Assembly (NCBI RefSeq): GCF_000316665.1
Contig: NC_019678.1
Location: forward strand, 8,589,001-8,653,000
DNA: 64,000 nucleotides
From: Rivularia sp. PCC 7116
GTDB lineage: Bacteria; Cyanobacteriota; Cyanobacteriia; Cyanobacteriales; Nostocaceae
Direction: 5' to 3'
Shown here: one piece after another, positions 35,618-46,000 of the stretch
Layout of the letters: every line of letters starts with the position of its first letter
Numbering within the stretch: position 1 is the stretch's first letter
Translations under genes and position numbers: made by a program
The notes under the pieces: generated by a model
Told to the model about the DNA's origin: nothing
What the model saw: the letters and a program-made list of their open reading frames with translations, nothing else
Database searches by the model: none

Positions 35618-38218
35618 ATGACTACAAGCAATTCTAATTTTTATCAAATAGGTGCCAGCCTGCCAGTTGACGCTCCTAGTTACGTACAGCGACAAGCGGA
35701 CGAAAAGTTTTATCAAAAATTGAAAGCTGGTAAATTTTGTTATGTGCTCAACTCCCGACAGATGGGTAAATCGAGTTTGCGCGTACAGACTATGCAACGC
35801 TTACAAAAACAAGGAACTGTCTGTGCTGCAATTGATTTGACGGGAATTGGCAAGGTAAGTCAAGAACAATGGTATGGGGGAATTGTTTACAATTTATCGG
35901 AAAGCTGTCAGTTAGAAGATAAATTCGATTTTGATTGGCAGGAATGGTGGCAACAACATCAAGCTGTTCTTTCACCAGTGCAATGTTTGAGTTTATTTAT
36001 TCAAAAGGTTTTATTAGATAAGATTCAGCAACCAATAGTTATTTTCGTGGATGAAATTGATAAGGTGCTGAGTCAAGATTTTTCTGCGGATGACTTTTTC
36101 GCATTGATTCGCTTCTTCCAGAATCAGCGGGTTGATAATCCGATTTTTCAAAGGTTAACTTTTGCTTTATTAGGCGTAGCAACTCCTAGCGATCTAATTA
36201 CGGATAAAACCCAAACTCCTTTTAATATTGGGGAAGCAATAGAATTAAATGGTTTTCAAACTGATGAAGTTGAACCCTTAATTAAGGGGTTAGAAGGTAA
36301 ATTTAATTATCCTCAAAGGGTAATAGAAGAAATATTACATTGGACGGGAGGGCAACCATTTCTGACTCAAAAGCTATGCAAGTTTATGGTTGAGGAATCC
36401 GAGAAAAATAATCCCAATTCTGTAAAGGAGGTTGTGAAATCAAGGATTATTGAAAATTGGGAATCCCAAGACGATCCAGAGCATTTACGAACTATCAGGG
36501 ATAGAATTCTGTCGTCGGAGCAGCGAGCCGGATATTTGTTGGAATTGTACAAGCAAATTCAACTTCATGGAGAGATTGCTGCTAAGAAAAATGTTGAATC
36601 AAGTGAATTACGATTATCTGGTTTAGTTGTTCAAAGACAAAATAAGTTAAGGGTTTATAATCGAGTTTATCAACAAGTCTTTAGTCATAATTGGGTTGAA
36701 GTTCAGTTAAAGAATTTGCGTCCATATTCGGAAGCTTTTCGTGCTTGGGTTGCTTCTGGATGTACTGATAAATCGCGACTTTTACGAGGAAAAGCTTTAG
36801 AAAGTGCAGAAAAATGGGCTAAAGATAAAGATTTAAGCTTTCAAGACAAACAATTTTTAGCAGCTAGTAGAGAGAAAGAGATAGCTTTCAGCAATAAAAA
36901 AGCAGAATATAAGAGGGCAGAGGAAGATAGAAGAGCTACAGAAGATAGAAATAAAATATTGAGTGAAGCTAATAAAAAAGCAGTAGAAGATAGAGATAAA
37001 ATTTTGAGTGAAGCTCAACGCTTTCGTATTAGTTCAATAATTGCATTCTCGGTAGCAGCAATATCATTATTCTTTACAATAATATTAGCTACACAAACTC
37101 ATACATATATTAAAACAGTAGAAGAATTAACTAAACTTGCAGGAGAACTTGAAAATGAAGGTTCTGATTCTGAAGCGAAAGAATTATTCTCGCTAGCTGG
37201 TCAATCTGTTAATATTAAAGACCGTAAGCTGAAACTTGCAATTCTTAATACCGGCATATCTTATGCTTACCAAAAATTTGAAAATAAAGATTTGAAAAAA
37301 GCAGAAAATTATCTTAAAAAAATTGAAAATATTAGTAAAGCTCGATGTGATATATCTAAGATAAAAAAATATGATGCTGAATCTCAATTTTGTATCTTAT
37401 TCTTAAAAGTATCGGGTAATTTTTTCAAAGAAAATAATAAGTCTGAGAAAGCAATCGAACAATATAAATCAGCATTTGATATTCTTAGTGATCTCAAACA
37501 AAAACGTAAAAGAGGAAAGACTTTAGTTAAAGTGAGTCCTGTATTTATTTCACAATCAAAAGTCAATATTATATCAAAACAAAAGATAGAAGATCTACAC
37601 TTAGAATTGATAAGATTAATCTCAGAAAATAACGATAAAAATAGCGATGGATATGAAACGATTAAGACTCAAACCAAGGATTCCTTAGGAGAATATTATC
37701 TTGATGAGCTTAATAACTTACTCTTAAATAAAAAATGGCAAGAAGCAGATAAAAGAACACATATGCTTATGCTGTACATTGCTGACAAAGAAATATTTTT
37801 AGATACAGAATCTATAAAAACATTTTCCTGCGAAAGCCTTCGATATATTAATTCTTTATGGGAATTTCACTCAAAGCAACACTTTGGTTTGAGCATACAA
37901 AAGAAAATCTGGATAGATACAAGAAATCGATTGGCTATTAAAACATGGAAAAACCGCGACGAAGAAAATTTTATTGCGTTTGTAACCAGTATAGGGTGGT
38001 ATGAAAAAGAAAAAGAAAATTACTTTGCATATAATCAATTAGTAAAAAAAGTAGAAGAAGATTATCAAAAAACATCTGCTGGTATTATGCCAACTTTAGG
38101 TTTTTACAGTTGGGTTGTTGATGAGAGCGGAAAAATGGAAAAAGTTAAAAAAGATTATTTATATTTTAAGCGCGATCGTTCTTTTCTTTTTGAGCGGCTT
38201 GATAAATGTAATCTTTAG
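35618..38218 (+). CDS. AAA-like ATPase with membrane helix and TPR-like tail
   Basis: This 866-residue protein has an AAA_35-type domain opening FYQIGASLPVDAPSYVQRQA. Its P-loop is NSRQMGKSSLRV near residue 50 and its Walker B IVIFVDEIDKVL near 142. A winged-helix-like region ends near 370, followed by a charged coiled coil (about 430-467), one membrane helix near 470-490, and a long Lys/Glu-rich helical tail. Part of that tail reads like TPR repeats (SDSEAKELFSLAGQSV, NKSEKAIEQYKSAFDIL). It is probably membrane-anchored and works with the CHAT protein encoded just upstream. No nuclease or pore domain is recognised. Confidence 0.78.
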   Translation: MTTSNSNFYQIGASLPVDAPSYVQRQADEKFYQKLKAGKFCYVLNSRQMGKSSLRVQTMQRLQKQGTVCAAIDLTGIGKVSQEQWYGGIVYNLSESCQLEDKFDFDWQEWWQQHQAVLSPVQCLSLFIQKVLLDKIQQPIVIFVDEIDKVLSQDFSADDFFALIRFFQNQRVDNPIFQRLTFALLGVATPSDLITDKTQTPFNIGEAIELNGFQTDEVEPLIKGLEGKFNYPQRVIEEILHWTGGQPFLTQKLCKFMVEESEKNNPNSVKEVVKSRIIENWESQDDPEHLRTIRDRILSSEQRAGYLLELYKQIQLHGEIAAKKNVESSELRLSGLVVQRQNKLRVYNRVYQQVFSHNWVEVQLKNLRPYSEAFRAWVASGCTDKSRLLRGKALESAEKWAKDKDLSFQDKQFLAASREKEIAFSNKKAEYKRAEEDRRATEDRNKILSEANKKAVEDRDKILSEAQRFRISSIIAFSVAAISLFFTIILATQTHTYIKTVEELTKLAGELENEGSDSEAKELFSLAGQSVNIKDRKLKLAILNTGISYAYQKFENKDLKKAENYLKKIENISKARCDISKIKKYDAESQFCILFLKVSGNFFKENNKSEKAIEQYKSAFDILSDLKQKRKRGKTLVKVSPVFISQSKVNIISKQKIEDLHLELIRLISENNDKNSDGYETIKTQTKDSLGEYYLDELNNLLLNKKWQEADKRTHMLMLYIADKEIFLDTESIKTFSCESLRYINSLWEFHSKQHFGLSIQKKIWIDTRNRLAIKTWKNRDEENFIAFVTSIGWYEKEKENYFAYNQLVKKVEEDYQKTSAGIMPTLGFYSWVVDESGKMEKVKKDYLYFKRDRSFLFERLDKCNL

Positions 38219-38336
38219 TAAGTTGGGCTTCGTTCCTTAACATAAAATTATTAAGATGTTGTCGGGTTTCGCTGTCGCTCAACCCAACCTACAAATTCTA
38301 AAAAAACTCCGCGCTTCCCTCCGCGCTCCTCCGCGT

Positions 38337-40007
38337 TCAAAAACTCACCCTCCCCTCCAACTTCACCAACATCTTCTTCCCAATCCCCTTCACTCTCTCC
38401 AAATCTTCCAAAGAATCAAACCGCTTTTCCCCACGCGCTTTAATAATCCTTTCCGCCAACTTCTTACCCACCCCAGGAAGCCTTACCAATTCTTCCACCG
38501 TAGCTGTATTGATATCAACAATTACCTTTTCTGCAAAAGTCGAAGGCGCTTTAATTTCCCCACATTCCTTCTCTTGCTGTTTAACCTTCTTCTCAATCCT
38601 TCTAGGTATATCAAATTCAGCATTAACGTAAAGTCTTTCAAACTCCCTTACATAATGAGCCGCTACTTTGGGATTTTCAATTACCAAAACCGTTTCATCA
38701 TTGCCAATATTTGCAGCTTCCGTCCAATTATGAGAACCAGTAATTACAATCTTTTTATCAATAACAGCATATTTATGATGCAATAAATCACCACTCGTTA
38801 ATAAGGGAATTCCTATAGTATTAATTGGGTTTTCCCAAGGTTGGTTATTGAGTTCGTATTTACATTTATTACTCAAAGCAAGACCCATCATATCCAAACC
38901 TTCGCTGTAGAAACGATAAGCGAAGTCTGGTTCTATAACGGTTCTTATTTTCACATTTTTTTGATGGCTTGTTTCGAGAATATTACTTAAACGCTGGGCT
39001 GAAAATACAAACAATGCTGAATCTATAGAATTAACTGCTGATTTTAAGGTTTTACCAATTAATCCATTACTGCTGTGAATCCAAGGTTTTGTAGGGGAAG
39101 TGGGAGAAAAACTTACTGTTACCTTATTGTTACCAAAATTTACTTGCTGAAAATCTCGTCGAGGTTTTTGTAAACCGAATTTACTATCAAATTTACCTCC
39201 GACTCCATCACCCCACATGATGTTAAATTCGTTTGTAAAAATATCTGCTAATTCAACACTATCGATTTTAATTAAATTATTAACGTTTCCCAAGCTATCG
39301 TAATTATCATAATCGCCGTGAATTCCGGACAATGTGAAATTAGCAGAAGTTACAATTACAAAGCGATTATCAATAACGATAAATTTATGATGCATTAAAC
39401 CGCTACCTTTTGAGCCGTCAGCGGTATCATCAATTAAAGGAATTTTGGCATTTTTGATTATTTTTAAAGCATCTCTTTGATTAATTTCTTCTTGAGAAAG
39501 CTTACCGTCTTCGTCAGTATCTGCAAATTTGAGAAATTCCTGATATTTATCTCTTTCCCGTTTGGTTAACTTTGTTAATTCTTGCGGTGTAAAATCACTC
39601 CAAGTACGACTATAGTTATTTTCTAGAATTATTCTAACTTTAATTCCCGCTTGCTGTTTTTTAACTAATGCTTGAGCAACCAAAGGTAAACGTAATTCCT
39701 GTACCGCAATATCAATTGTAGAATTAGCTTGAGAAATTGCATCAATAATTATTTGTTCTAAATCATCTCCCTTGCGAATTTTTTCGCGGTAAGATTCTCG
39801 ATATTCAGAAGTTTGTGAATGATTAAAATAAACTTGTATTGATGAATCTTGTGGAAGTGCTTTTATTTGATTATTTGACTTTGATTGCTGACAAGAAGTT
39901 AGGGGTAATATCAGTAAAAAGAAATATAGTAATTTTATATATTTTGTTAAAAGTCGAGATGTTGAGAAACCCGGTTTTTTCAAAAAACCGGGTTTCTTTA
40001 TTTTCAC
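38337..40007 (-). CDS. Phospholipase D-like lipoprotein with C-terminal HhH
   Basis: This protein has a lipobox-like LILPLTSC, two HKD phosphodiesterase motifs (MHHKFIVIDNRFVIVTSANF; LHHKYAVIDKKIVITGSHNW), an EF-hand-like DTDEDGKLSQEE before the first of them, and a ComEA-like helix-hairpin-helix end (VDINTATVEELVRLPGVGKK). PLD-type enzymes cleave phosphodiesters in lipid or DNA, and the HhH suggests DNA. The frame is open to a TTG at 40160, but those extra residues look non-coding. I prefer the GTG at 40007, with a TTG at 39983 also possible. A hairpin lies inside this early part. Confidence 0.78.
   Translation of the reverse strand: MKIKKPGFLKKPGFSTSRLLTKYIKLLYFFLLILPLTSCQQSKSNNQIKALPQDSSIQVYFNHSQTSEYRESYREKIRKGDDLEQIIIDAISQANSTIDIAVQELRLPLVAQALVKKQQAGIKVRIILENNYSRTWSDFTPQELTKLTKRERDKYQEFLKFADTDEDGKLSQEEINQRDALKIIKNAKIPLIDDTADGSKGSGLMHHKFIVIDNRFVIVTSANFTLSGIHGDYDNYDSLGNVNNLIKIDSVELADIFTNEFNIMWGDGVGGKFDSKFGLQKPRRDFQQVNFGNNKVTVSFSPTSPTKPWIHSSNGLIGKTLKSAVNSIDSALFVFSAQRLSNILETSHQKNVKIRTVIEPDFAYRFYSEGLDMMGLALSNKCKYELNNQPWENPINTIGIPLLTSGDLLHHKYAVIDKKIVITGSHNWTEAANIGNDETVLVIENPKVAAHYVREFERLYVNAEFDIPRRIEKKVKQQEKECGEIKAPSTFAEKVIVDINTATVEELVRLPGVGKKLAERIIKARGEKRFDSLEDLERVKGIGKKMLVKLEGRVSF
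39967..39995. terminator. Perfect 14-bp palindrome at the start of the PLD gene
   Basis: AAACCCGGTTTTTT and AAAAAACCGGGTTT flank a single C, a very strong hairpin of terminator type. It lies within the first codons of the PLD gene if translation starts at 40007, or in its leader if it starts nearer. It resembles the other ACCCGG/CCGGGT terminators in this window. Confidence 0.55.
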
Positions 40008-40191
40008 CAATACTTTGAGAGCTTTAAAAAAAAAATTGCACGGTAGTCTGCCCGGAGATACTAGACGAACAAGTTTATTTTTCCCAAAATTGATAAAAAT
40101 AATTGGTTCTACTGAATAGAAATATGAAAATGTGATTTCACATTGAAAGAGACGTAGCAATACACCCCGTCTCTACATCAAGATAGAATAA

Positions 40192-40256
40192 AAACCTCAC
40201 CTTCTCCCTTTGTACACCCCTCTCCTTAACAAGGAGAGGGGAAGGGGGTGAGGTTT
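40192..40256 (-). terminator. Large hairpin after the glycine-rich gene (CCTCACC repeat)
   Basis: AAACCTCACC...CCCCTCTCCTT and AAGGAGAGGGG...GGTGAGGTTT form a long stem around AAC. It lies 35 bases beyond the stop of the minus-strand gene at 40291 and may end its transcript. It is a copy of the CCTCACC/CTCTCCTTA dispersed repeat. Confidence 0.55.
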
Positions 40257-40290
40257 CTACATGTATTCCACTCAACCGAAATTCCCTGTC

Positions 40291-42906
40291 TTAATCCACT
40301 TGCACTCGAAACCGAACAAAACCAAAATTATTACCAAGAGTATGGTTAATAGTACCGAGATTACCAATCACTGTACCAGTCGGATTATCTTGATTGGGAC
40401 AGAAATTATCGGCGGGAAGTTGAGTTCCTGGAGCAAAAAAGCTACCGTTATCGCCATCATTATTATTAGTATTTGCTGTAACTGTATTTGAAAGATTTAC
40501 AGATATACCGCTACCGGAACCAAAACTATCGGGAACAAAACTAGTTCCTTGAGGAATTGGATCGCAAAATCTGACGTTTTCTACCGGTCGATTTCCATCA
40601 GCAAGGAAATACATCGTGTATTCAACTTCATCACCGCTTTGTAAGGGTAATTGCGGACTAATATCAAATACTCCTACCGGTGAAAGTTGAAACCAACCGG
40701 GTAAATTATCAATGGGGTCATTAGGATTATCAATAAAGGAATTAAAATCAATTCCGCTGATAGGAAGCCCGTTCCTGAATACATTGGTAATTCTTTTGAG
40801 TCCCCGCAAACGTTCTGGATCGGTAGGTACATCGCTTCCTACCTGTACGTCTTCATCAGGGTTTGCTGGGTCGTAACTTACACTTTTTGTGGTGTTGCTA
40901 GCGTCTGTATAAGTAGCAGTAGCTGGGTTATTGTAAACACCATTAACGGTATTTTCGTTAATATTGGTTGAAAATGTAACTGCAACACTACCACCACCAG
41001 GAATGGTGAAAGTTCCAAAATTAGCTGTGTTGTCTCCATCGGATGGATTGGTAGTGATAGTACGAGTTGCACCTCCGTTTAAAGTAATTATTGGGTCAAC
41101 CGAAGCATCGTAAGTAAAACCACTAGGTAATGGGTCAGAAATATTAACATTGGTTGCAGCCAATTTATCGGCAGCGTTAGAAACTGTAATCGTATATGTA
41201 GCTTGCCCAGGTTTGATAATTGGGCCTGGTGTAGAAGTCGTTTTAGTAATAGTTAATTGTGGTAGCGGACATTCCGCACCGGAACTAGCACCATTAATAT
41301 TACCAACAGTGGAAGTAGTACCGTTAGAACCAGCGGTTGCCCCAAAAGGTTCCAAAGGGTCGCTTGTCTGACCAGATGCACCACCATTCGCACTGACATT
41401 TGCACCTGGGCTGGTGAAGATAACTCCACCACCACCACCACCACCAGGGCCGTGAGGATCGTTGGCTAATGCGTTACCACCACTACCACCATTAGCGGTG
41501 ACTGTAAGACCTGTAAGGTTATTATTGATAGCGGATACCACTACACTACCACCAGCACCACCGCCACCACCACCATCAGTTCTGGCATCTAGAGCACTAC
41601 TACCATTAGCGTTGATAGCGCCGCTACCGCTGACGCTACCGGTACGAATCAATGCGATACCGCCACCTGCAGCACCACTACTTGATAAACCATTCGGAAG
41701 GTCGCTTCTGTTGTCGTTAGTAGTTCCCGCACCACCACCTCCTCCTAACACCAGGCGATCGCTGCTAGAAGGAAAGCTCGCACCAGCAAAACCACCGATA
41801 AACTCCTCCGAACTAAAACTTCTGCCACCTAAACCACCGGCTCCACCGTTTCCACCACCGCCACCACCGGTGTTTTCACCATTAGGGAATCGAAAATCTC
41901 CGAGGGGATCGCCGTCTGTACCTCCACCTCCAGCGTTTCCAGGAGCGCCACGACCTGATGCACCGTTGGGATAACCTTCAACTCCAGAGTTTTCTAGACT
42001 AGTATTCGTAGAGTTAAACATAAACCTTGGCGTACCGGCAGTACCTTCACCTTTAGAGCCGTTAGTACCTTCAAGTTGAGGTTCATTGGCTTGGAATTGC
42101 GATAAACTCCTGAAGTCAGTTTCCAGCAAACCAGGAGCCACATTTCGATCTGCTCCCGTAAGCTGTCGTCCACCACCACCACGGAAACCTCTGCCGCTAA
42201 TATCTATGGTGGCGCTAGCCAAGTTTAAATTTTCGGCAACATCGTATGCTAAAACACCACCAGTTGAACCATTCCAACGACTTGCTGTCAGCCCTGGTGT
42301 AATAGTAGCGTTAGTGTATTGCGGTACGCGAATAACTTGATAAGTTCTTTGTCCTTGAGTACCGAAGGGAGCATTACTATAAGAATTAATTAATCCTCCT
42401 CCATTTGCTCCTTGAATTGTTACCGAACCACCAGCTACTGCTGAGGAAGCAACAACGTATTCATAATTACCAGCTGTGAAGTTAGCGTTATTGAGATTGC
42501 CGCTAGCACCAGTGGCTGGTGGAGCTACGAAGGATCTAAGAGGAGTTGAACCACCAGGGACACCATCCCCATAAGAATCGGTATTACTCGAATCGATATC
42601 GGCTCCCTGCATTTGGATAACCAACAGCAAGTCACCAGCTTGAATTGGTGCCGCACCATTCGGAGTCCCCACGGGAATTGAAGTCGCACCAGCATTTACA
42701 TTTCCTGCACCGGGATAATAAGTATTGATTACACCAGTTAAATTAATTCCGTCTCCATCTGTACCGGGAGCAGCACATAATAGCGGTGTGGTTTGTGCCG
42801 CAACTGGAGAGAAGTTTGCTCCACCGATTAATAGTAAACCTTGATAGCTACAGGTGGTCATTAATAAAGTGAAGCTACGAATAAGATTAGATTTAAATGA
42901 TTTCAT
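40291..42906 (-). CDS. Glycine-rich surface protein with DUF11 domains
   Basis: This 871-residue exported protein has a signal peptide (to about residue 37, VAAQ/TTP) and an N-terminal region with PGAGNVNAGATSIPVG. A long glycine-rich stretch follows (about 300-530, for example GGGGGGNGGAGGLGGRSF and GGGGGGGVIF). Then come DUF11-type domains: LTITKTTSTPGPIIKPGQAT (near 555) and a second near 765-870 (GDEVEYTMYFLADG, RFCDPIPQGTSFVP). These domains are beta-sandwiches of bacterial surface proteins. It is the last gene of a three-gene unit and is probably a displayed adhesin or matrix protein. Confidence 0.78.
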   Translation of the reverse strand: MKSFKSNLIRSFTLLMTTCSYQGLLLIGGANFSPVAAQTTPLLCAAPGTDGDGINLTGVINTYYPGAGNVNAGATSIPVGTPNGAAPIQAGDLLLVIQMQGADIDSSNTDSYGDGVPGGSTPLRSFVAPPATGASGNLNNANFTAGNYEYVVASSAVAGGSVTIQGANGGGLINSYSNAPFGTQGQRTYQVIRVPQYTNATITPGLTASRWNGSTGGVLAYDVAENLNLASATIDISGRGFRGGGGRQLTGADRNVAPGLLETDFRSLSQFQANEPQLEGTNGSKGEGTAGTPRFMFNSTNTSLENSGVEGYPNGASGRGAPGNAGGGGTDGDPLGDFRFPNGENTGGGGGGNGGAGGLGGRSFSSEEFIGGFAGASFPSSSDRLVLGGGGGAGTTNDNRSDLPNGLSSSGAAGGGIALIRTGSVSGSGAINANGSSALDARTDGGGGGGAGGSVVVSAINNNLTGLTVTANGGSGGNALANDPHGPGGGGGGGVIFTSPGANVSANGGASGQTSDPLEPFGATAGSNGTTSTVGNINGASSGAECPLPQLTITKTTSTPGPIIKPGQATYTITVSNAADKLAATNVNISDPLPSGFTYDASVDPIITLNGGATRTITTNPSDGDNTANFGTFTIPGGGSVAVTFSTNINENTVNGVYNNPATATYTDASNTTKSVSYDPANPDEDVQVGSDVPTDPERLRGLKRITNVFRNGLPISGIDFNSFIDNPNDPIDNLPGWFQLSPVGVFDISPQLPLQSGDEVEYTMYFLADGNRPVENVRFCDPIPQGTSFVPDSFGSGSGISVNLSNTVTANTNNNDGDNGSFFAPGTQLPADNFCPNQDNPTGTVIGNLGTINHTLGNNFGFVRFRVQVD

Positions 42907-43039
42907 AATTGAAAGTTGGGAATTGGGAATTAGGCATAGGGCATTGGTAATGGGTAATTGGTAATTGGGGAAGAGGTAAAATATAGCTAATAACTCTCAA
43001 TTATTAATTGCTTACTCTTCACCTTTGACCTTTAACCTC

Positions 43040-46000
43040 TTACCTTTGACCTTTTAAAGATTCTTGTTGCTGTGGTGGTGCTACTTTTTGTCTGCCGAAA
43101 CCACCAAATAGTTCGTTTACTTTGAAGCTGACGTTGAGATAGGGACCACCAGCGGAACGATAGCCTGTAAAATCGCGGTCATCTGCACTACCAAAGGCAT
43201 AACCGACACCAACTCGAAAATCGGGCGTGAGATAATATCCAGCTTCTACGGCTACCCCAAACTCGCTGAAATCTTGAGTTGGTTGACCAATCCAGCGTCC
43301 TTCTATGGCTAAATCGGTACGGTAGCCTAATTGATAATTTGCTCTTAGTTGAGCCAGATTTAGGCTGCTGTTGCTTGTAAAATTATTGGCTAAATAACTA
43401 TTACTATTACGGAAAGCATATTTTCCATAGAATTCCCATCTCCAACTTGGTGCATAAATTGCTTCTGCTGAGAAAAGATGATCGATAGAACCGTTGCCGC
43501 TACCGAACAATAAGGTATCGGGTGTTGTTGAAGGATTTTGACGATATTCGTATTTGAGTAAAGCGTTAAATTTATCGCTCTTAGGATCGCGATATGCCAA
43601 ACCGACGCGCAGATTTGCTGTATCTGCTAATCCATCTAATAGTTGGTTGGCTCCACCAGCTTGTTTGTACCTTACTGCTGCGGTTAATGCAGATGAAATT
43701 TTACCGGCTGCTGCTGCGGTAATAACTGTATTGTTGCCTTGGTTGCCATCCCGATATTCAAAGCGAGCGTTGGCGTTGAAGTTGGGATTATCGGTATATG
43801 ACATGCCCACACTGTAAGTACTTCCCTCAAATAAACCTAAAGAAGAAGCACTTTGTCCGGTGGCATAGGGTTGAGCAAATCTCACACCTGCGGCGGTGTT
43901 GCCGAAAATATCGTTTAATACTCTTTCGTAACCTAAATCTATTCTTAATCCAGGTGCGACACGAATACGTTGATTTAATCCTATTGAACCTTGGTCGTTC
44001 ATACCGTCGATACCTGAGAGAATCGAGTAGCGTCCGCTGATGCTGGTATCTTTAGTAAATTTGTGTTCGACGAGGGTATCTAAGCTGGTGATGTTGTTAC
44101 CTTGTAATAAGCCACCATCAAAAAATTGATGTGCTAACCGCATTGTGACGCCGGGATAAAGTCTCCAGTCTAAACCTAGGGTTGTACGGTTGGGATAAAG
44201 AGGATCGCTATCTTCGAGATTCAATTCGTTTTGAGCGCGGAAATTTATAGATTCGGTTAGAGGTACGTTGAGGCTGGATACTAATTGACTGGCAGTTCCT
44301 TCAAATACGTTGTTAACTCTGTCTTCGCGAGAACGATTAACATATTCAAATTTGACATCCGAATCGCCGATTTGTTGCTGAATTCCGGCTCTAACCGTAG
44401 TCAACGAGTTATCAACTTGACTTCCCGGTGTCGGTAATGGTTGAGGATTAAATAAATCAAATAATTGAGTTCGTTGTGCGGGAGCAATACCGAAATTTTC
44501 TTCATGGTCGTAACCAACCTGAAAACTAGTAGAGTTACCTATATTAGCGGCGATATCGGCACCGTAACGAGTTTGTCCCGGTGCAAAACTCCAGGTCGCA
44601 TTATTAGCAAAATTTTCCGTTACCGAGCGGTAATAAGCCTTTGATTTAAAGCCGCTACCAATGTTCGCATTTGCTTCTATTCTGTAAGCAGAACCACTGA
44701 CATCGCCAAAATTTAGAGTATTGTGCTGCGATCGCGCATATTCACCAAGAATAAAACCGGATGCTAAAGGAGCGTAAAAGTCAACTCCGTATAGCTCAAA
44801 ATCTTGCGCTCCTTGTTCTTCCTTTAAATAACTACCTCCCAAAAATGCCGTTCTATCTGGATTTGCCTTTCCATTTCTCAAGTTATATTGCAGCCTACCT
44901 CCATAAAGTTGGCTATCTTCACCAGCTTCATTTTGATAAGTAACTACAATCCGATTTACTAAAGTTGCCTCTAGAGGATTTAATTCGGTAGCGAAAATCG
45001 GACGACGGAATAAAATTGTTCCTCTGTCGTAATCGATTTCATAATCAGCACCGCGATATAAAGCTTTACGTTTAATTACCGTACCAGGGCGATTTATTTC
45101 CTCTGTTTCAATAAAAATGCTTTCACTACCGGGAATTACCAACCTACGAGAAACAAAATAATAACCGCTAGTTCCATCAGGGGTGATAGTATCTCGTTGA
45201 AAACCCTCGATATTATTGGCAAATAATCCCGTAACCTGTAAATTACCTAAATTAAAATTTCCCTTAAAACCGTGCAGTTGTCTGGTTGTCGCAGAATAAA
45301 GTTGGGACTGTCTGGCAAATTCTTGGGTATTGTAATCACCCCACATAAAATAATCTGGTTCCGCACCTTTGATATCAGGAGTGCGTTCGATGCGAGCATA
45401 TACGCTATCTATAGAAGGAGCAGTATTAGTAACCGTTGAATCATCCCCATAGACGGGATATTGTTTTTCACAAGATTGAACTCCACCAAAAAGACGATTG
45501 TCACCATTACAATCTTGATTCAAAGGGCGATCGCTGTTATATGCTCCAGTAAATAGCCATTCTCCGACTTTACCAGTAGCAAAAACTGCTGCATCTAAAT
45601 CTACAGTAGTATCTTTATCGATTTCTTCGGGATTGAGAAAATCGCGGAAACTGCCCCAATAATCGGTACCACCGGCTCCAATTCTTAAATTGATAACCCC
45701 TGTTGCTAAGGAAGGGCGTAGATTAGTTACAAATTCGACATAACTAACAGCTTCTGAATCAAATTGAGAAGAATTATTTTTATCGTAAATAGTGGCGGAA
45801 AGTTGGCGCACAGATGTTCTTCGCGCCAAACTTTCCAAGACAGCGCTAACTTTAACAGCTTGGGCTTGATTACCCGCTTGCAAACTAGCAGTAAACTCGC
45901 CGTTTCTAGCCAAAACTTGAAAACCAGCTGCATCAGGTTTGTAATCTGCACCGATGAATTTACCAGCGTTACTATTTAGAGTAACGATGACATCTTTCTC

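Noticed and set aside
38256..38786. 176-codon plus-strand ORF
   Set aside because: It lies antisense to the PLD gene, whose HKD and HhH motifs are clear.
40008..40160. N-terminal extension of the PLD protein from a TTG at 40160
   Set aside because: The added residues precede the lipoprotein signal and look like translated non-coding DNA.
41462..41974. Proline-rich plus-strand ORF
   Set aside because: It is the reverse complement of the glycine-rich region of the DUF11 gene; Gly codons read as Pro.
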